Source: Setophaga petechia (taxonomy: Eukaryota > Chordata > Aves > Passeriformes > Parulidae). Taken from it: DNA of 64,000 nt. This document shows, piece after piece, positions 14,320 through 26,420 of the stretch; within the stretch, counting starts at the first letter, position 1; the number at the start of each line of letters is the position of its first letter. The stretch lies in assembly GCA_024362935.1 (NCBI GenBank), contig JANCRA010000009.1, forward strand, positions 10,186,001-10,250,000. The letters are read 5' to 3'. Made by a program: the position numbers and the translations under genes. The notes under the pieces were generated by a model. The model did no database searches. It had not been told where the DNA came from and worked only from the letters and a program-made list of their open reading frames with translations.

Positions 14320-15015
14320 CAGCCTGCATTGGCTCACTTGGGTCCTTACCCAGGCTGCAGTCCTTCATGTATTATCCCAGCACGGGTCCCTTCCATAGGG
14401 TGCTATCCTACAGGAAAAGCCTGCTGCACTGTGGGTCCCTCACAGGGTCACAAGTCCTGCCTGGAAATCTGCTCCAGCGTGGGCTCACCTCTTCATGGGA
14501 CCACAGGTCCTGCCAGGAGCCTGCTCCAGTGCAGGCTTCCCCCAGGGTCACAGCCTCCTTTGGTCACATTCATCCATCTATGGAAGAGTGTGGGTCTTCT
14601 TCACAGACTTCAAGTAGGTCTCTTGCACCCTGATGGACCTCCCAGGGCTGTGGAGCACAGCTGCTTCACCATGGTCTGCACCACTGGCTTCAGGGGCATC
14701 TCTGATCTAGTACTGGAGCACCTCTTCCCCTCCTCTTCACTGGCCTTGGTGTCTGCAGGGCTGTGCTTCTCACTCCTCTGTCCAGCTGCTATGGTGCAGC
14801 CATTCTTCCTCTTCCTAAATATATTCTCTCAGAGATGTTGCCACTGTCACTGATGGGCTTGGCCTTGGCCAGCAGTGGGTCTGTCTTGGGACTGGCTGGC
14901 ACTGTCTCTGTTGGGCATGGGGGAAGCTTCTTGCAGCTTCTCACAGAAGCAGCCCCAGAGGTTTCCCCTCATCCCCATGAAAATCTTGTGATGCAAACCC
15001 ACTACAGCCCAAGGT
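14320..15015 (-). mobile_element. endogenous retrovirus LTR remnant (avian ERVL-like), antisense
   Basis: A G+C-richer island in the intron. It is built from degenerate units such as CTGCTCCAGCGTGGGCTC, GGTCACAAGTCCTGCC and GGACCACAGGTCCTGCC. These are followed (on +) by a GATGGGCTTGGCCTTGGCC block and a GGGGAAGCTTCTTGCAGC block, and it closes near GATGCAAACCCAC. I recall this block order from a common long LTR of bird genomes whose minus-strand start is near GGTTTGCAT. That recall, not a search, is the basis for calling it an ERVL-type LTR. No gag, pol or env coding is present. A 187-codon plus-strand frame (14290-14853) crosses it and is an artefact of base composition. The piece is solitary and diverged, with no second LTR in view. 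Confidence 0.65.
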
Positions 15016-16775
15016 TTAGCTCCCCTAAACTCATTATGCTAGTTCAAAACCTGCATTTCTTACATTGCATCCTAATGTCTCTCCAATTAAAAGGTCTCAG
15101 TTCTGATTAACCAGTTTCATACTTTTCTTTTTGATGTCATTGTACCTACCTGCTATGGTCCAAAGCAGGTGTTGTTTACCCTGAAGAATTACATTTTCTA
15201 ATGGCATAGTTATTATTAATAAAAACACATTATAACAGAGGGATCAGTCAGTGATGAGTTACATCTTATCTAGTTTTATAAACATGAATAAAGAAATAGA
15301 CATCCAAAATTTTTAGTTATTCATTGGTGTAAAATTAAAAGTAAGCATTTTTCCATTTTAAGGCTGCTTGGGATGAAAAAGTATTTACACATATATTTTG
15401 GATTATCAATATGAGTTAGTAGCTTGTGCTTGAGAATCAAGAGTGAGTCATAAAGAAACAGGGGAAAAGAGAATTCCTATCAGCCAGACTAACCAGACCC
15501 CTCTGCTTCATTAGTACTGCTAGAAGTGTATCTAATGAAGGAACAAAGCACAGAGGCAGGCATTGGAAATATATTCCCAAGCAAGGCATCTAGATATTGC
15601 AATTGCCAAGTATGGTCTGTTTGTACTCATCATAAATGTCAATGCTATGACTGGAAAAGAAGAGGGAAGAAGAGGGCAGGAAAATCAGCAGGACTCAAAC
15701 AGTGGCAGACCGTGGAGTAAGTCATTCTTCCTGAAATTGATTGCTTATGTTACTGGAGATTAGCCTGTATCTCATTCTCATTATCAGACTATGCACTTGC
15801 ATGGTGTAAATAATAACTACTGCCTTGGAAAAACTTCTCATACTTTATAAAAGGCCATAAAAACTGCAGATGAGTATTGTAGGACTGCACATTTCATGAA
15901 GCTGGCAGTAACATGAAAAAATACCAAAAAGAAGAGTCATAACCCATGCTGAGTTAATGGTGGGACTCAATGATCTCATCTTCCATGAGTCTGTAATTTG
16001 GATTTTTTGTAGTGCTTTCGGTATGTGGTCAGAAAAGTTAAGAACTGAAAGACCATATATATAAAAAATACTGCCAGCAGTTACTTCCAAAGCAAAGACT
16101 GCCTCAGACTTACAGCAGTGAACTGTATAGTAAGCACAGTAGTATGTGGGTGGTGCTACTTCTGCCATTTATAGGCAATAAATACTATTCACTTTTGGTT
16201 AAGAAAGAATACTTAAAATTGCAAAATGGTTGTCATAGTGTAACCAAGAAGCCAACTTTTAGAAATTGTACTACATTGCTTGTTGTTTATAGCTAAAGAT
16301 TCTAACAATAGACAATTCCTTTTTATGGACAAAATTTCCAGATCTTTTAGCCCAAGGCATATTTAAATATATGGGAAAAAGATTGCTTGCAGAGAGAAAA
16401 AGTTTAAAAATTTAGACAGCTTTATTTGAAAATAATCACATCTGTGCTGTTCACACAGGTGATACTAAGTACAAGAATATGCCTCCTAATTTTTCCTTAA
16501 AAAAAAGAATTATTTTTTAATTAAAATTATTTTCCTGAGGGAAGTGCTGGCGTATGAAATTGAAACCATCCAAGTATCCTGGGAGAATACATTAATTTTG
16601 TGTAGAGCTTCATTCATTAACTATTGTTACAGAAGACCAGCATTTTTCTTGCATGGAGTTACCTCCCAATATCTGTTTATCTCTGCGTGTTTTCGCTTGA
16701 GATCCAAAATTGTTTCAAACATTTCATAAGAGCATCTGCTCTGTAATTTTGAAAATCTCGTGTGTTTTTTGTTTA
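15016..16775. other. non-coding intronic stretch
   Basis: I see no gene, named repeat or structured element. The sequence is A+T-rich. The 107-codon minus frame at 15845-16168 resembles no family I know. Confidence 0.6.
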
Positions 16776-17385
16776 ATTCATATAATGATAGAATCTCAGA
16801 ATTGTTTGGTTTGGAAGGAACCCTGAAGATCATCTTGTTCCAACGCCACTGCCACGGGGCAGGACACTTTCCTATTAGTCCAGGTTGATCTAAGCCTGGC
16901 CTTTAAGACATCCAGGGTGGGGCATCCACAGCTTCTCTGAGCAACCTGTTCCAGTGCCACAACCTCATAGTGAAGAATTTCTTCCTAATACCGAATCTAA
17001 ACCTATGCTCCTGTAGTTTAAAGTCATTACTTCTTATCCTGTGGCTATCTGCCCGTGTGAAAAACCACTCTCCAGCTTTTTTCTGAGCTCCCTTTAAGTA
17101 CTGGAAGGCTGCAAAAAGGTCAACCCTAAGCCTTCTCTTCTCCAAGCTGAACAATCCCAACTCTCTCAGCCTGTCGTCATAGAAGAGAGCTCCACCCCTC
17201 TGATGATCTTGGTAGCCCTGTTCTGGTCCTGCTCTAGCAGATCCTTGCCTTTCCTATGCTGGGGACCCCAGAGTTGGATGCAGCACTCGGGTTGGGGTTT
17301 CAGGAGGGTGGAGTAAAGGGGCAAAACTACCTCTCTCATCCTGCTGGTCATCCCTCTCTTGATAAATCCAGGATTATCCCAAAAT
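16776..17385 (-). mobile_element. CR1 LINE, 3' portion with decayed ORF2 C-terminus
   Basis: Read on the minus strand, this is the CR1 ORF2 C-terminal region followed by the 3' UTR. Typical CR1 peptide pieces are visible: VVLPLYSTLLKPQPECC, IQLWGPQHRK, DLLEQDQNRATKIIRG, then, in another frame, GLFSLEKRRLRVDLFAAFQ, RIRSNDFKL and IRKKFFTMR. The change of frame between about 17166 and 17160 shows a frameshift, so it cannot encode an intact protein. The 3' end is the CR1 tail (AATGATAGAATCTCAGAATT on the + strand). The copy is 5'-truncated and lies antisense to TRPC4. Confidence 0.95.
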
Positions 17386-20300
17386 AGTTGAGGCAGTGTA
17401 AATACCATACAATGTATGCAGTGTTTCAAAGCAAAACACTGCTTTCTAAAGAGGGCACAATGGATGGTCTCATATTACACACAAACATTCATAGCTGAAC
17501 AGAAGCTTCAAACTTCAATAAGTAACAGTAGATCTTATTTGTTAGCTCACCTTTTTTTTTTTTAGTAGGTAGCACGAGTATTTTTGATCCAGACCAGTAT
17601 GTTTGTGTGCATTTTGGATGTATATAAGAGTAGGTCCAATGGTTTCATCCTAAAAGCTTTATAATTTGTGAATGTTGACTTCCTTTTGAGTTTTGAATCA
17701 GGTCAGTCTGCAGCTTCTTCATAAAGTTCAGCAAGGGCAATATTGGCATATTTTCCACAAGCTGGAATGAGAGTAACATCTCTTCTGTATGCAGCTCTTG
17801 TCCCAGGTAAAATCAGTTTCACAATCCTAATTCTGTGAGTCACTGGGCAGCGTGACTCACCCAGTATCACCCAATGGTATCTTGAGTTCCAGCCTGATGC
17901 TTTGCTCACCAGGTAACTGAAAAGAAGTACAACTATTCTGAAATCTTTTGTTCCCCTTCCTAAGAGTCTCTCCCAAGCCTGTTATATGAGCATGTTCTCA
18001 CTGGCACAGGAACACCTGTGGCTGTATATGAGTGTGAATATCGTTCTGTGATGTGGAACTGCTTGCAGGAGTTCTCTTACTCAGTTTCATAGTATCTGTG
18101 GCTTTTTGGCCCTTTGAATGGAGGTAAAGAGGGTATGAGCCATTCTTCTGGAAATAAAACATATTTTTCATTCCTAAACAGGTGCTTGGAAGTTAGTTTA
18201 TGTATGCAGTGATCTCAGAGCCTCCTCTACTTTTAATGGTTCAGGACGAATGTCTTAAGGAGAAGGAAAAAATAAGATGTTGTAATGTGATCTGTAAGTT
18301 CAACAATTCCAGAAATTTTTTTTTTTTTTTTAGAGATGCCAAAGTTAGATTCACTGGCTATGCATTTATTTCCTTTTAATTGCACTCACTGCTTGCATTT
18401 CATATGAAATTAGCTTTTATTTATATTAGAAATTGCTTTTATATGGTGGCTTACATAAATAAGCCACACATGCACAGGAAGAAATTCTCCACTGAATACT
18501 TTATATCACTTAGCATTCAAGGATCTGAAAATGTAGCACATTTCTTGACATCTTATACATAATTTTGTACCTAAATTCTGGAATGTATTATTCAGTCTAA
18601 CTGAGATCCTTGTGTAGGGCAGGATGTGATGGTAGAAGTGAAAGACAAAGTTTGTAAGTGGATGTAGCCAACAAAATGACCTGAAATAATGGTCTCCTTG
18701 GAGGTTTGCTTCTTGTAAAATGGTACAACTCCAGGCAAGATGGTAAGCCTTCCATAAGCCAAATACATTCAATCTTTTATATGCCCTGTGCATTCAGAAC
18801 TTCACTTAGTAGGGCACAGTCTTCAGAGTACTGTTAAACCCCATTAAACCTCACTGAGATTTAAGTGCTAGAGTGCTTGCTGAATCAAAGACAGTCTTCT
18901 AGGTCTGTCTGTAGGACTGTTTCTGTGAAAATACGTTTGCTATTTATAGTCATATTGATGTCCCTTCTCTAAATTTAATTAATCACAGGTGCCATTTTAG
19001 ACAAAAAAAAATCAGTGGCCATACTTATAGCATGCTATGTGCAAGCAAATGAAGAGATGGCAGAGAAGAACAAAGTAAGAGTGTTCATTTTCTGTGGTGT
19101 CCCAAGCAATGCTTCAGTTCCACCGTCCCTTGGCATTTCTCCCCAAAGTCTCATGAGCACTGTCCCACAAGATTGTGCCGAGGTAACTCGCTTGGGCCAG
19201 AGATCTCCTGCTTGTGTGGGAATCTCAGAAAGACAGCTGGCATCTGTGTGCCATTCTTACCTCAAGGATACAGGCAGTAGAAGGCTCTGCCTCTTTGTGC
19301 CATGCTTCTGTTCAAAACCTGTCCTTCACTTTGACAGACGTAGTTTAGATAAAATAGGAAACACACAAACACTCTGGCAAACATTAGGCTTACTGGCCTG
19401 AAAAAGGATGTAGTTTTCTTTTTTCCCTTTTTGGGAGAAGTGGAGGAAGGAATGTTTCCCTGCTGGGAGGGGATTTCCTTTTGTTGCTTTCTCAAGTCAG
19501 TGCTTTTAGCAGCTGAGGAAATCATGCTTGGTAGGACAGTCTCCTAGGGAGCCATTTGGCTTTTATGGATGAAATTCTAGTTCTAGATCAAATGCTGTTG
19601 GCATAGCTGCATAATTACTTTTTGAGGAGTCCTGGGGAGGTCCATGGTTGAAGAGCTTTTCATGACTTGTTCAGTCTCTCACTGTTTCCCTGAATCGTGA
19701 TCCAGCTATCTAAAACCCTGCTCCTCCACTAGAGATCATTTGCAGAATTTGTCTCTGGACAGTGCTGTGGCTGTTTGTTAAATTGTTGTGGGCACTGTGG
19801 TCATGGAAACTTGCAGAGATCCAAGCCTATTCTATTCTATTCTATTCTATTCTATTCTAGACCCATCCCAGTGGTTGTGTCTCTTTCCTCAAAAGATAAA
19901 GATATCCAAAGATAGAGAAAATAATACATAAATCTTATGGCTGTCTTACCTCAGTACAAGGTTGAATACAGCTGAAACATATTTTTTTGCCCACCTCTGT
20001 AGACAAGAAAGAGGATACCAAGGAAAATCAAAACCTTGCTTGTATTGTAGAGGTCAAGATACCCAAGCAAGACAAGTCATGCAATGACTTGCGTATATAG
20101 AAATACTGAGTGAGCAGAAATGCATTTGGACTCAAGCCATGTCTGGCCAAACCTGGGCAGTATGGTCCCCAGTTCTTTCTTTGTTTCTGTGCCTGGAGCC
20201 CAGGACTTGGGAGGAGGTTGCAAATGGTTTCACTCCAGCCTCTCAGCTTGTGTGAGTGGAACAGTCCAGCACTGGCTAAATTCTCTCAAAGCATGAGGGC

Positions 20301-22571
20301 ATCCTCTGACCTCAGTGGGTTGGAGGCTCTCCCTTGCCTTAAGAGGGTGTAGCACCTGTGAAAGCATTTTGCAGTGAGCAGCATGGGATGGTTGGCAGAA
20401 GTTCACAGGCAGCAGGGATGGTGGCAGACCTGCACAGTTAGGGCATAGCAAGAATCAGTAAACTCTTAAATAAGGGCTGAACCAACATTTCTTGTGCTAT
20501 GGAGATCATTTAGTGTTGGTGCTGTGATGTCTTTGGCAGCGCATCTGGGTTCTTGCTAATTCTGACTTCTGTGTGTGAGTCTTCTCATGAGCGAAACAGC
20601 TACTGAGGAAATGAATCAGTGTTGCATGGTTTGGCTCTTGGTCTACTTCAGGCTTCAGTTAAACATAGACACATGGGACTTAAAAAAAAATCTGGTTCCA
20701 TTAAGGTGCAGTGAACCTTGCCTGAGGATGCTTTATGCAGATCACCTTAATCTTTTATAGCTGTCATTTGCATATTTCATATAAAGGACTCTGAATCTCT
20801 ACGTGGCATTTCTCTGACTCTATCAAAAAAATATGAAGTTCTTCCTTGCAAGCGCTAGTTGGAAATATGTGAGAGACAGGAATTTCTTTTAATATAATTT
20901 GGTATCTGTGGGAATTAATGACTATGTCACTGCTTTTAATGCAACCACATACACTGTATTTGTAACTTTACATTCTGATCCAAAAATCTATTTAATGTCT
21001 CTATTCCAATCTTTTATAACATAATTAAAATCGATTTTTGTCTTTAAATATGCAATCCATAACAGAAATGTCATCACTTTGCATAATATATATAAAATAT
21101 ATTGGTAAGTATTCAAATATAAATGTAAAAAATATAAATACTCCAGTAGGAATGCAGACCTGTTGTATAGTAGAAGCATTTTCAGTGATCACATTTTTTC
21201 AGATAGTTTATATTACAGTTTATTCTGTGTCCATGGATTTGATACTGTGTGCTTAGAACTGAAGAGTTAAAAATTTTACCTCACTGCATCTGAAATCTGA
21301 AGTTAAAAAATAATGAAATAATTAATTCCGCTGATGAGATCCTTGAGTTTTCATTCAGTGTAAATAAAAGTCAGTAAAACAAAGAGATACTAAAAATAAG
21401 ACAGATTAAAATTGCATCCAGCATTTAGCAGAAAAAATTATATCAGAATTTTTTTTTGGTTGATAGCTTCAGTGGGGGATTGTTATTCCAGAATACTGAA
21501 ATAATCATTTAGTTATCTTTGGAAAAATGTCTTAGAATGTTTTAGTTATTTGGTTTTTTTGTTTCATCTTAAAATTATTTAAATGCACTATTAATGTCAA
21601 AATTGTAAATTTTTTAAAAAAAATTTGAATAATGAATTTATTCTCTTCCCACACTTCCATCTCTCAGCATTTTATCTTCTTGAGTTATATTGAAATAGTC
21701 TCATTTGGAACACAGTTCAATTTCAAAACTTTGGAATTCATTGTAAAATGGCACTTTCATCCTTTGTAATGCCTTAGTTTGTCATTAAATAATGACCCCA
21801 AACTAAAAGACTTCGTTAGCATTTCACCATGCAGATTTCATCCTTTCTTTTTTTGGCACCACTTTTTTTAATAGTCTTTATCTAGTAGGAGATGATTAGC
21901 ACATTAATTAGCTGTTTGAATTGTTTATGTGATGACAGATTTTTAATGTAGTTTTAGTTACGAGTTATTGGCATAAAACATGTTAAGTATGGAAGTCTGC
22001 AAAGAAGAGATGGGCCAAGTAATACTCAGACTAACTCGCTATTTCAAGTATTACATATTTCAGGCTGGCTTTCTGGGAAGCTGGAGCAAAGTTGCCACCT
22101 CTGGCACAGTCTTCCCATATTATTAAATTTTCTTGCAAAATTACTTTGTGATAAATAATAGAAAAGATAAACAGAGTAGTGAGAGTCAAACTGAATGCAA
22201 ATTGCTCTAAATTTGCATGAGATTTCAAAGAAATGGAATACCCAGGGCTCTGTGCCTCTGAGTGGAAGGTTTTCTGTACTGAGAGGAGGAGAGAAAGAAA
22301 GTACCCAGGCAGCAGTCTCTTCGCATTAGCTTTATTTTCTTGAACATTTCCTTGGGTTGTTTCTGTGCTGGGTAAGATAGCAGAGATTAGCTAGTACAAT
22401 TTATCTGTTATACACTCTCTCATTTCTTAGAGAGGTTAAATTAAATAGCTCCTGCAGCTCTGTCTGCAGCAATATTCCGTGCCTGGAGCTACACCAAGGT
22501 GGAACAAGTAGCTACACTGGGAAATGTAATAACAAATTATCTAATGAAACTTTAACTTTGAAATAATATGA
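17386..22571. other. non-coding intronic stretch
   Basis: No gene recognised. It contains T tracts near 17552 and 18317, the pentamer array at 19827, and a modestly G+C-richer patch at about 20110-20450 whose opposing short open frames have no recognisable motifs. An A/T palindrome-like block lies near 21609-21629. Confidence 0.6.
19827..19859. repeat. (CTATT)n pentanucleotide microsatellite
   Basis: About 6.5 perfect units of CTATT. Confidence 0.95.
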
Positions 22572-23019
22572 AGAATCATAGAATCACAGAATATTCTGAG
22601 TTGGAAGTGTCCCACTGGGATCATCAAAGCCCAGATTCTGGTCCTGCACAGGACCATCCCCAAGAGTCCTGTGCCCTCATACACCCAAGAGCACTGTCCA
22701 AATGCTTCTTAACTCTGTCAGGCTGGTGCTGTGACCACTTCCCTAGGCAGGCTGTTCCAGTGCCCAGCCACCCTCTGGGTGAAAAACCTTTTTCTAATAT
22801 ACAACCTAAACTCCTCCTGACACATGTTCAGGCCAATCCCTTGAGTTCGGTCACCACAGAGAAGAAATTGGTGCCTGGCCCTCCTCCTCCTCCTCTCCTG
22901 AGGAATTTGTAACTGCAGTGAGGTCTCCTCTCAATCTCTGCCACACTGAATAGACCAAATGACCTCAGCCACTTTTCATGCAGCTTCCCCTCAAGGCCCT
23001 TCACCATCCTCAAAGCCCA
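22572..23019 (-). mobile_element. CR1 LINE, about 450-bp 3' fragment (antisense)
   Basis: The + strand opens with the CR1 tail complement (AATCATAGAATCACAGAAT, then TGAGTTGGAAG). It continues through the CR1 blocks CAGGCTGTTCCAGTGCC, CACCCTCTGGGTGAAAAACC and GAGGTCTCCTCTCAATCTC, and the match fades after CTTCACCATCC. The ORF2 remnant on the minus strand has stops and no long frame. The spelling differs clearly from the 16776 copy, so the two probably belong to different CR1 subfamilies. A (CTC)n-like slippage stretch lies near 22880-22897. Confidence 0.95.
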
Positions 23020-25827
23020 AGAAGGAAAAAGAGAGAAAAAAAATTACCAAGAAAGAAGTTTATTTTTATTGGCAGATTTGAAAAAACTGTGTCTCAGCTA
23101 TGGTCTCTGCAAGCTGGAATTGTGTTGATAATCTTACTTTATTTCCACAATTTCTTTTCAAGCTCAGCTGCATCCTGTTCCACATCATGAGGAGCTACAT
23201 ATTCATATCACAAGCTGGAGGTCATGTTTGAGTCAATAACAGCAAATAAATCCAGAAGCAAACATAGGTCTGACCAAAATACAGAGTAGAGAAGAAGATG
23301 TGTGTCCATGCACTGTTCACATGATGTCTGCATATACTACCTAGGCACTGGTAGGATCCCTGGGAAAGAGCTGGACAGCCGTGTGCTGGCATTCCCACCA
23401 CCCAACATGAGGACAATAGGTGACATTAATGAAGGACTGAATCCGCTCTTAGCCTACCAACACAGCTTCAGTGTCTTCATTCAGAAAGGCTACCTGGAAT
23501 GCTGTTTATTTTAGATCATAATTGCTGGATTTCTCTTCTTTCATACAAAGGAAATCAGCAAAGCAGAGATTATTGCTCCAACTTTAATTAGATATTTCCA
23601 CATCATTGAGCTTTCAGGTTATTGTTTTTCCACTAATTTACTAACCTTTGCTTCTCTTCTATTGAAGTAGAGGTTGTATATAAATGCTAGAGCATTTGGA
23701 GATGATGTACAATGTGCAGTCAGGGAGTAAGTGTTAAAAAAGCCCCACAACAATCTCAAATAAAGACAAGAAGTAAAGAATTTTGGCATCATCCAGAGAG
23801 GGAAGAAAACCTTTAATTAATTTGAAGCCTTCGGTCATTCCACCCATTCCACATTCTTGCTTAGCCTTGGAGAGATGTCTTTCAAATATTTTCCTCAAAT
23901 ACTTGGGTCATTTTGCTGGATGAGAGAGGCCATACTCACCAGTAAACACAGCATACTTTTAAAAATGGTATGGCAACAAACAAGTGCTTTTGTTGGTATG
24001 CATTGCATCATTGTGGGGGATACTGGAATTATTTTGGAAAGTCCCCTGGTGCATGAGACTTAGCCCACATCACATTCTTTATGAAGCATATTTAGTCCAG
24101 GGTGCAATATTCTGAAGGAAATTGGTGATGGTTCTGGTGCTTTCCTCCTAGACCACTGTATTCGGCCTTCGTGGTAGTAAAGGTTTTCTTTCTCCACGCT
24201 TTCTCCTGACTGCAGTGAATTGCACCCTTTTTCTGCTAGATTTCTGCAGCTGGGTTTCCTGGGTGCTGGCATCTGAACTTCCCAAGCTATTGCAGTGGGT
24301 CACATGATTCCCCTCTCTGAAGGTCTGGATCACTCTCTGACCCCTTGCAGTCCTGAATTAGTGACATCTTCCCACATGAGGACATTTCCTTTGTCTCAGT
24401 CTGGTCTCATTCTCATTGTTGATCAATGACCTCAATCCATTACTGGCTATCTTGTAATTTAAACTAGCTGTTCAGTAGAATTTCATCATAAAATCAATAG
24501 TGGTGTTGTCCTGCTTTAATAGAGGTAGATGCTTCTCTCAATGAATTGGCTGTCTGTGGAAGAGCTTTCTGTGCTGAAAACCAAACAGGAAATATGCAGT
24601 GGACTAAGTACTAAGCAGCTGTTTTCACAGCTTATTGTCAAGGATACATGGCACGTGGTTGACCATGATCTTTTTTTGGATCCCCAAGGAAGAAGCTGTG
24701 ATATATTAGAGGTGTTGAGGTTCTGTTACATGCTGCAAGGTTAACTGTTTTTAAACATTTATGTTTGTAGTTTCCTATGTGTTCCTACTGTCTCTTTAAG
24801 GCAGTGGTGTGGGAATGAAATGTTTAGTGCTGAAGGATGAGATCCAAAAATAGAAAAGAAATAGTTCTGAACATAAGCAACAATCTGAAGTACAAAGCCT
24901 AATGATAAATATAATTGTTAAAAATAGGAAGTGGTGGTTGAAATAGTAGTGAAGTATTTGTTTCTAGTAACAACTTATTTCTTCTGTTTCCAGTAAGATA
25001 AGTGTCCTGGACAAACTGTATGAAATAATGTGAAATTAAAGGTTGTAAGTTAGAGTTTCCCTCCACCAGGTTTTAAAAGCTGTAGTGCACACTCGATTGC
25101 AGCAGAGAGTCTGGAGAATCCTGCTTTCTGGCTGCTCTCATGGCCAAATTATTTGCAAAAATAAAAGCAAAATTTGCAGAACCTGACATCTGGAATTTGT
25201 TTTTTCTAAGCCAGGCCAGCTGAAAGCCTTATTAATAAAAGTATGGGGCTTTAACATCTAATTAATTATTTAAAAGTTCTGTGGTGGTGGAAGGTGTCTC
25301 TTCCTAAATAATGTGTAAGAACACTTGTAATGATGTTTCATCCCCTGTACCCTCTTTCTGGAGGGGTCATATGTGGGGCAGACGTTGATGTTTCAGTTTA
25401 CAAGGCAAAGGGTCGTGGAATGTTTTGAGTCTTGATTTAGGCCCCGGAACAAATCCTGCGGCTGCTTGGGAAGAATATTCTAAGCTGAGAAGCAAAATAT
25501 TCCATGGTCCTTAACCAACTAAAACATTGACATCTGACCTTCACAGTGGCATGAATGAAAGAATTGTACCCTTTTAGATCTGAGTTCTGCAACGTGCCTG
25601 ACATTGTCGTATGGTGATGCTGTAATTTTAAGTTACATGTTATACCAAGGACATTATGTTCACCTAACAAGAAAGGGAATAATAAGTTTCCAGAGCCATT
25701 TCACTCATAGTTGTTAATATAAATTCATTTTATAATAGATGAAGATAAAAAGAAAGTTTTCTTGAAGAAACTATATTACAGTCCCACAAAACTGATAAAA
25801 TGTGTCAAGGTTCACAATAACTACTTT

Positions 25828-25893
25828 AAAAGATGAATTAAACTAACCCCTATTTTATTTAAAAGATGAATTAAACTAAGACCTATTTTATTT
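25828..25893. repeat. 33-bp tandem duplication
   Basis: Two head-to-tail copies (25828-25860 and 25861-25893), each starting AAAAGATGAATTAAACTAA and ending CCTATTTTATTT. They differ at 2 of 33 positions. Probably a recent local duplication. Confidence 0.95.
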
Positions 25894-26355
25894 AAGTTTT
25901 AAGTTATAAATAATTTATCAAATGTAAAAACTGGGCATGCTGCACTTTTTATTTTACAAATATAATTGTTGAAGTTGTTATAAAGGTTAATATTAATTCC
26001 ATTGTGCAAGACAACTCTAAATCTGTAAATATGTGTACTACAGATCTAAATTGCCATCTATCCAAACACCATTTAATACATGATTAAACTGTCTCCTGCT
26101 GCCTTTCATAACTCATGTACCCCACATGGAAAGAATTTGTAGGCTAAATCCATTTTCTGGATGACATACTAAAAGTCTTTCTAATTCATTTACGCACATC
26201 TAAATCCAAACAAATCAGCGTCAGCCTCCCTTGTGGCCCATAAGGTCTCCAGGAGGAATTAATCTCATCCTAAAGAAAGTGTCTAAGGTGTTCATATGAG
26301 GAATCTGTAGCAGCCTGCTTCACTACACTAACTGCACAGGAGGACTCCCCTTAGT

Positions 26356-26420
26356 TAATCAACTAAATTTAACTAAGACTACTGTGGGCAACTAAATTTA
26401 GACAACTAAACTTAGGTGGG
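26356..26420. repeat. cluster of AACTAAATTTA-like units
   Basis: Three related units (CAACTAAATTTAACTAAG, CAACTAAATTTAGAC and CAACTAAACTTAGG) occur within 65 bp, interrupted by a short unrelated spacer. Imperfect tandem repetition, function unknown. Confidence 0.6.

Noticed and set aside
14290..14853. 187-codon plus-strand frame
   Set aside because: It lies inside an LTR-like repeat with raised G+C. No motif, no splice context and no start context argue for a gene.
17703..17909. 68-codon minus frame ending in CGKYANIALAELYEEAAD, looked protein-like
   Set aside because: I could not link it to a family. No splice sites bracket it convincingly and it is short.
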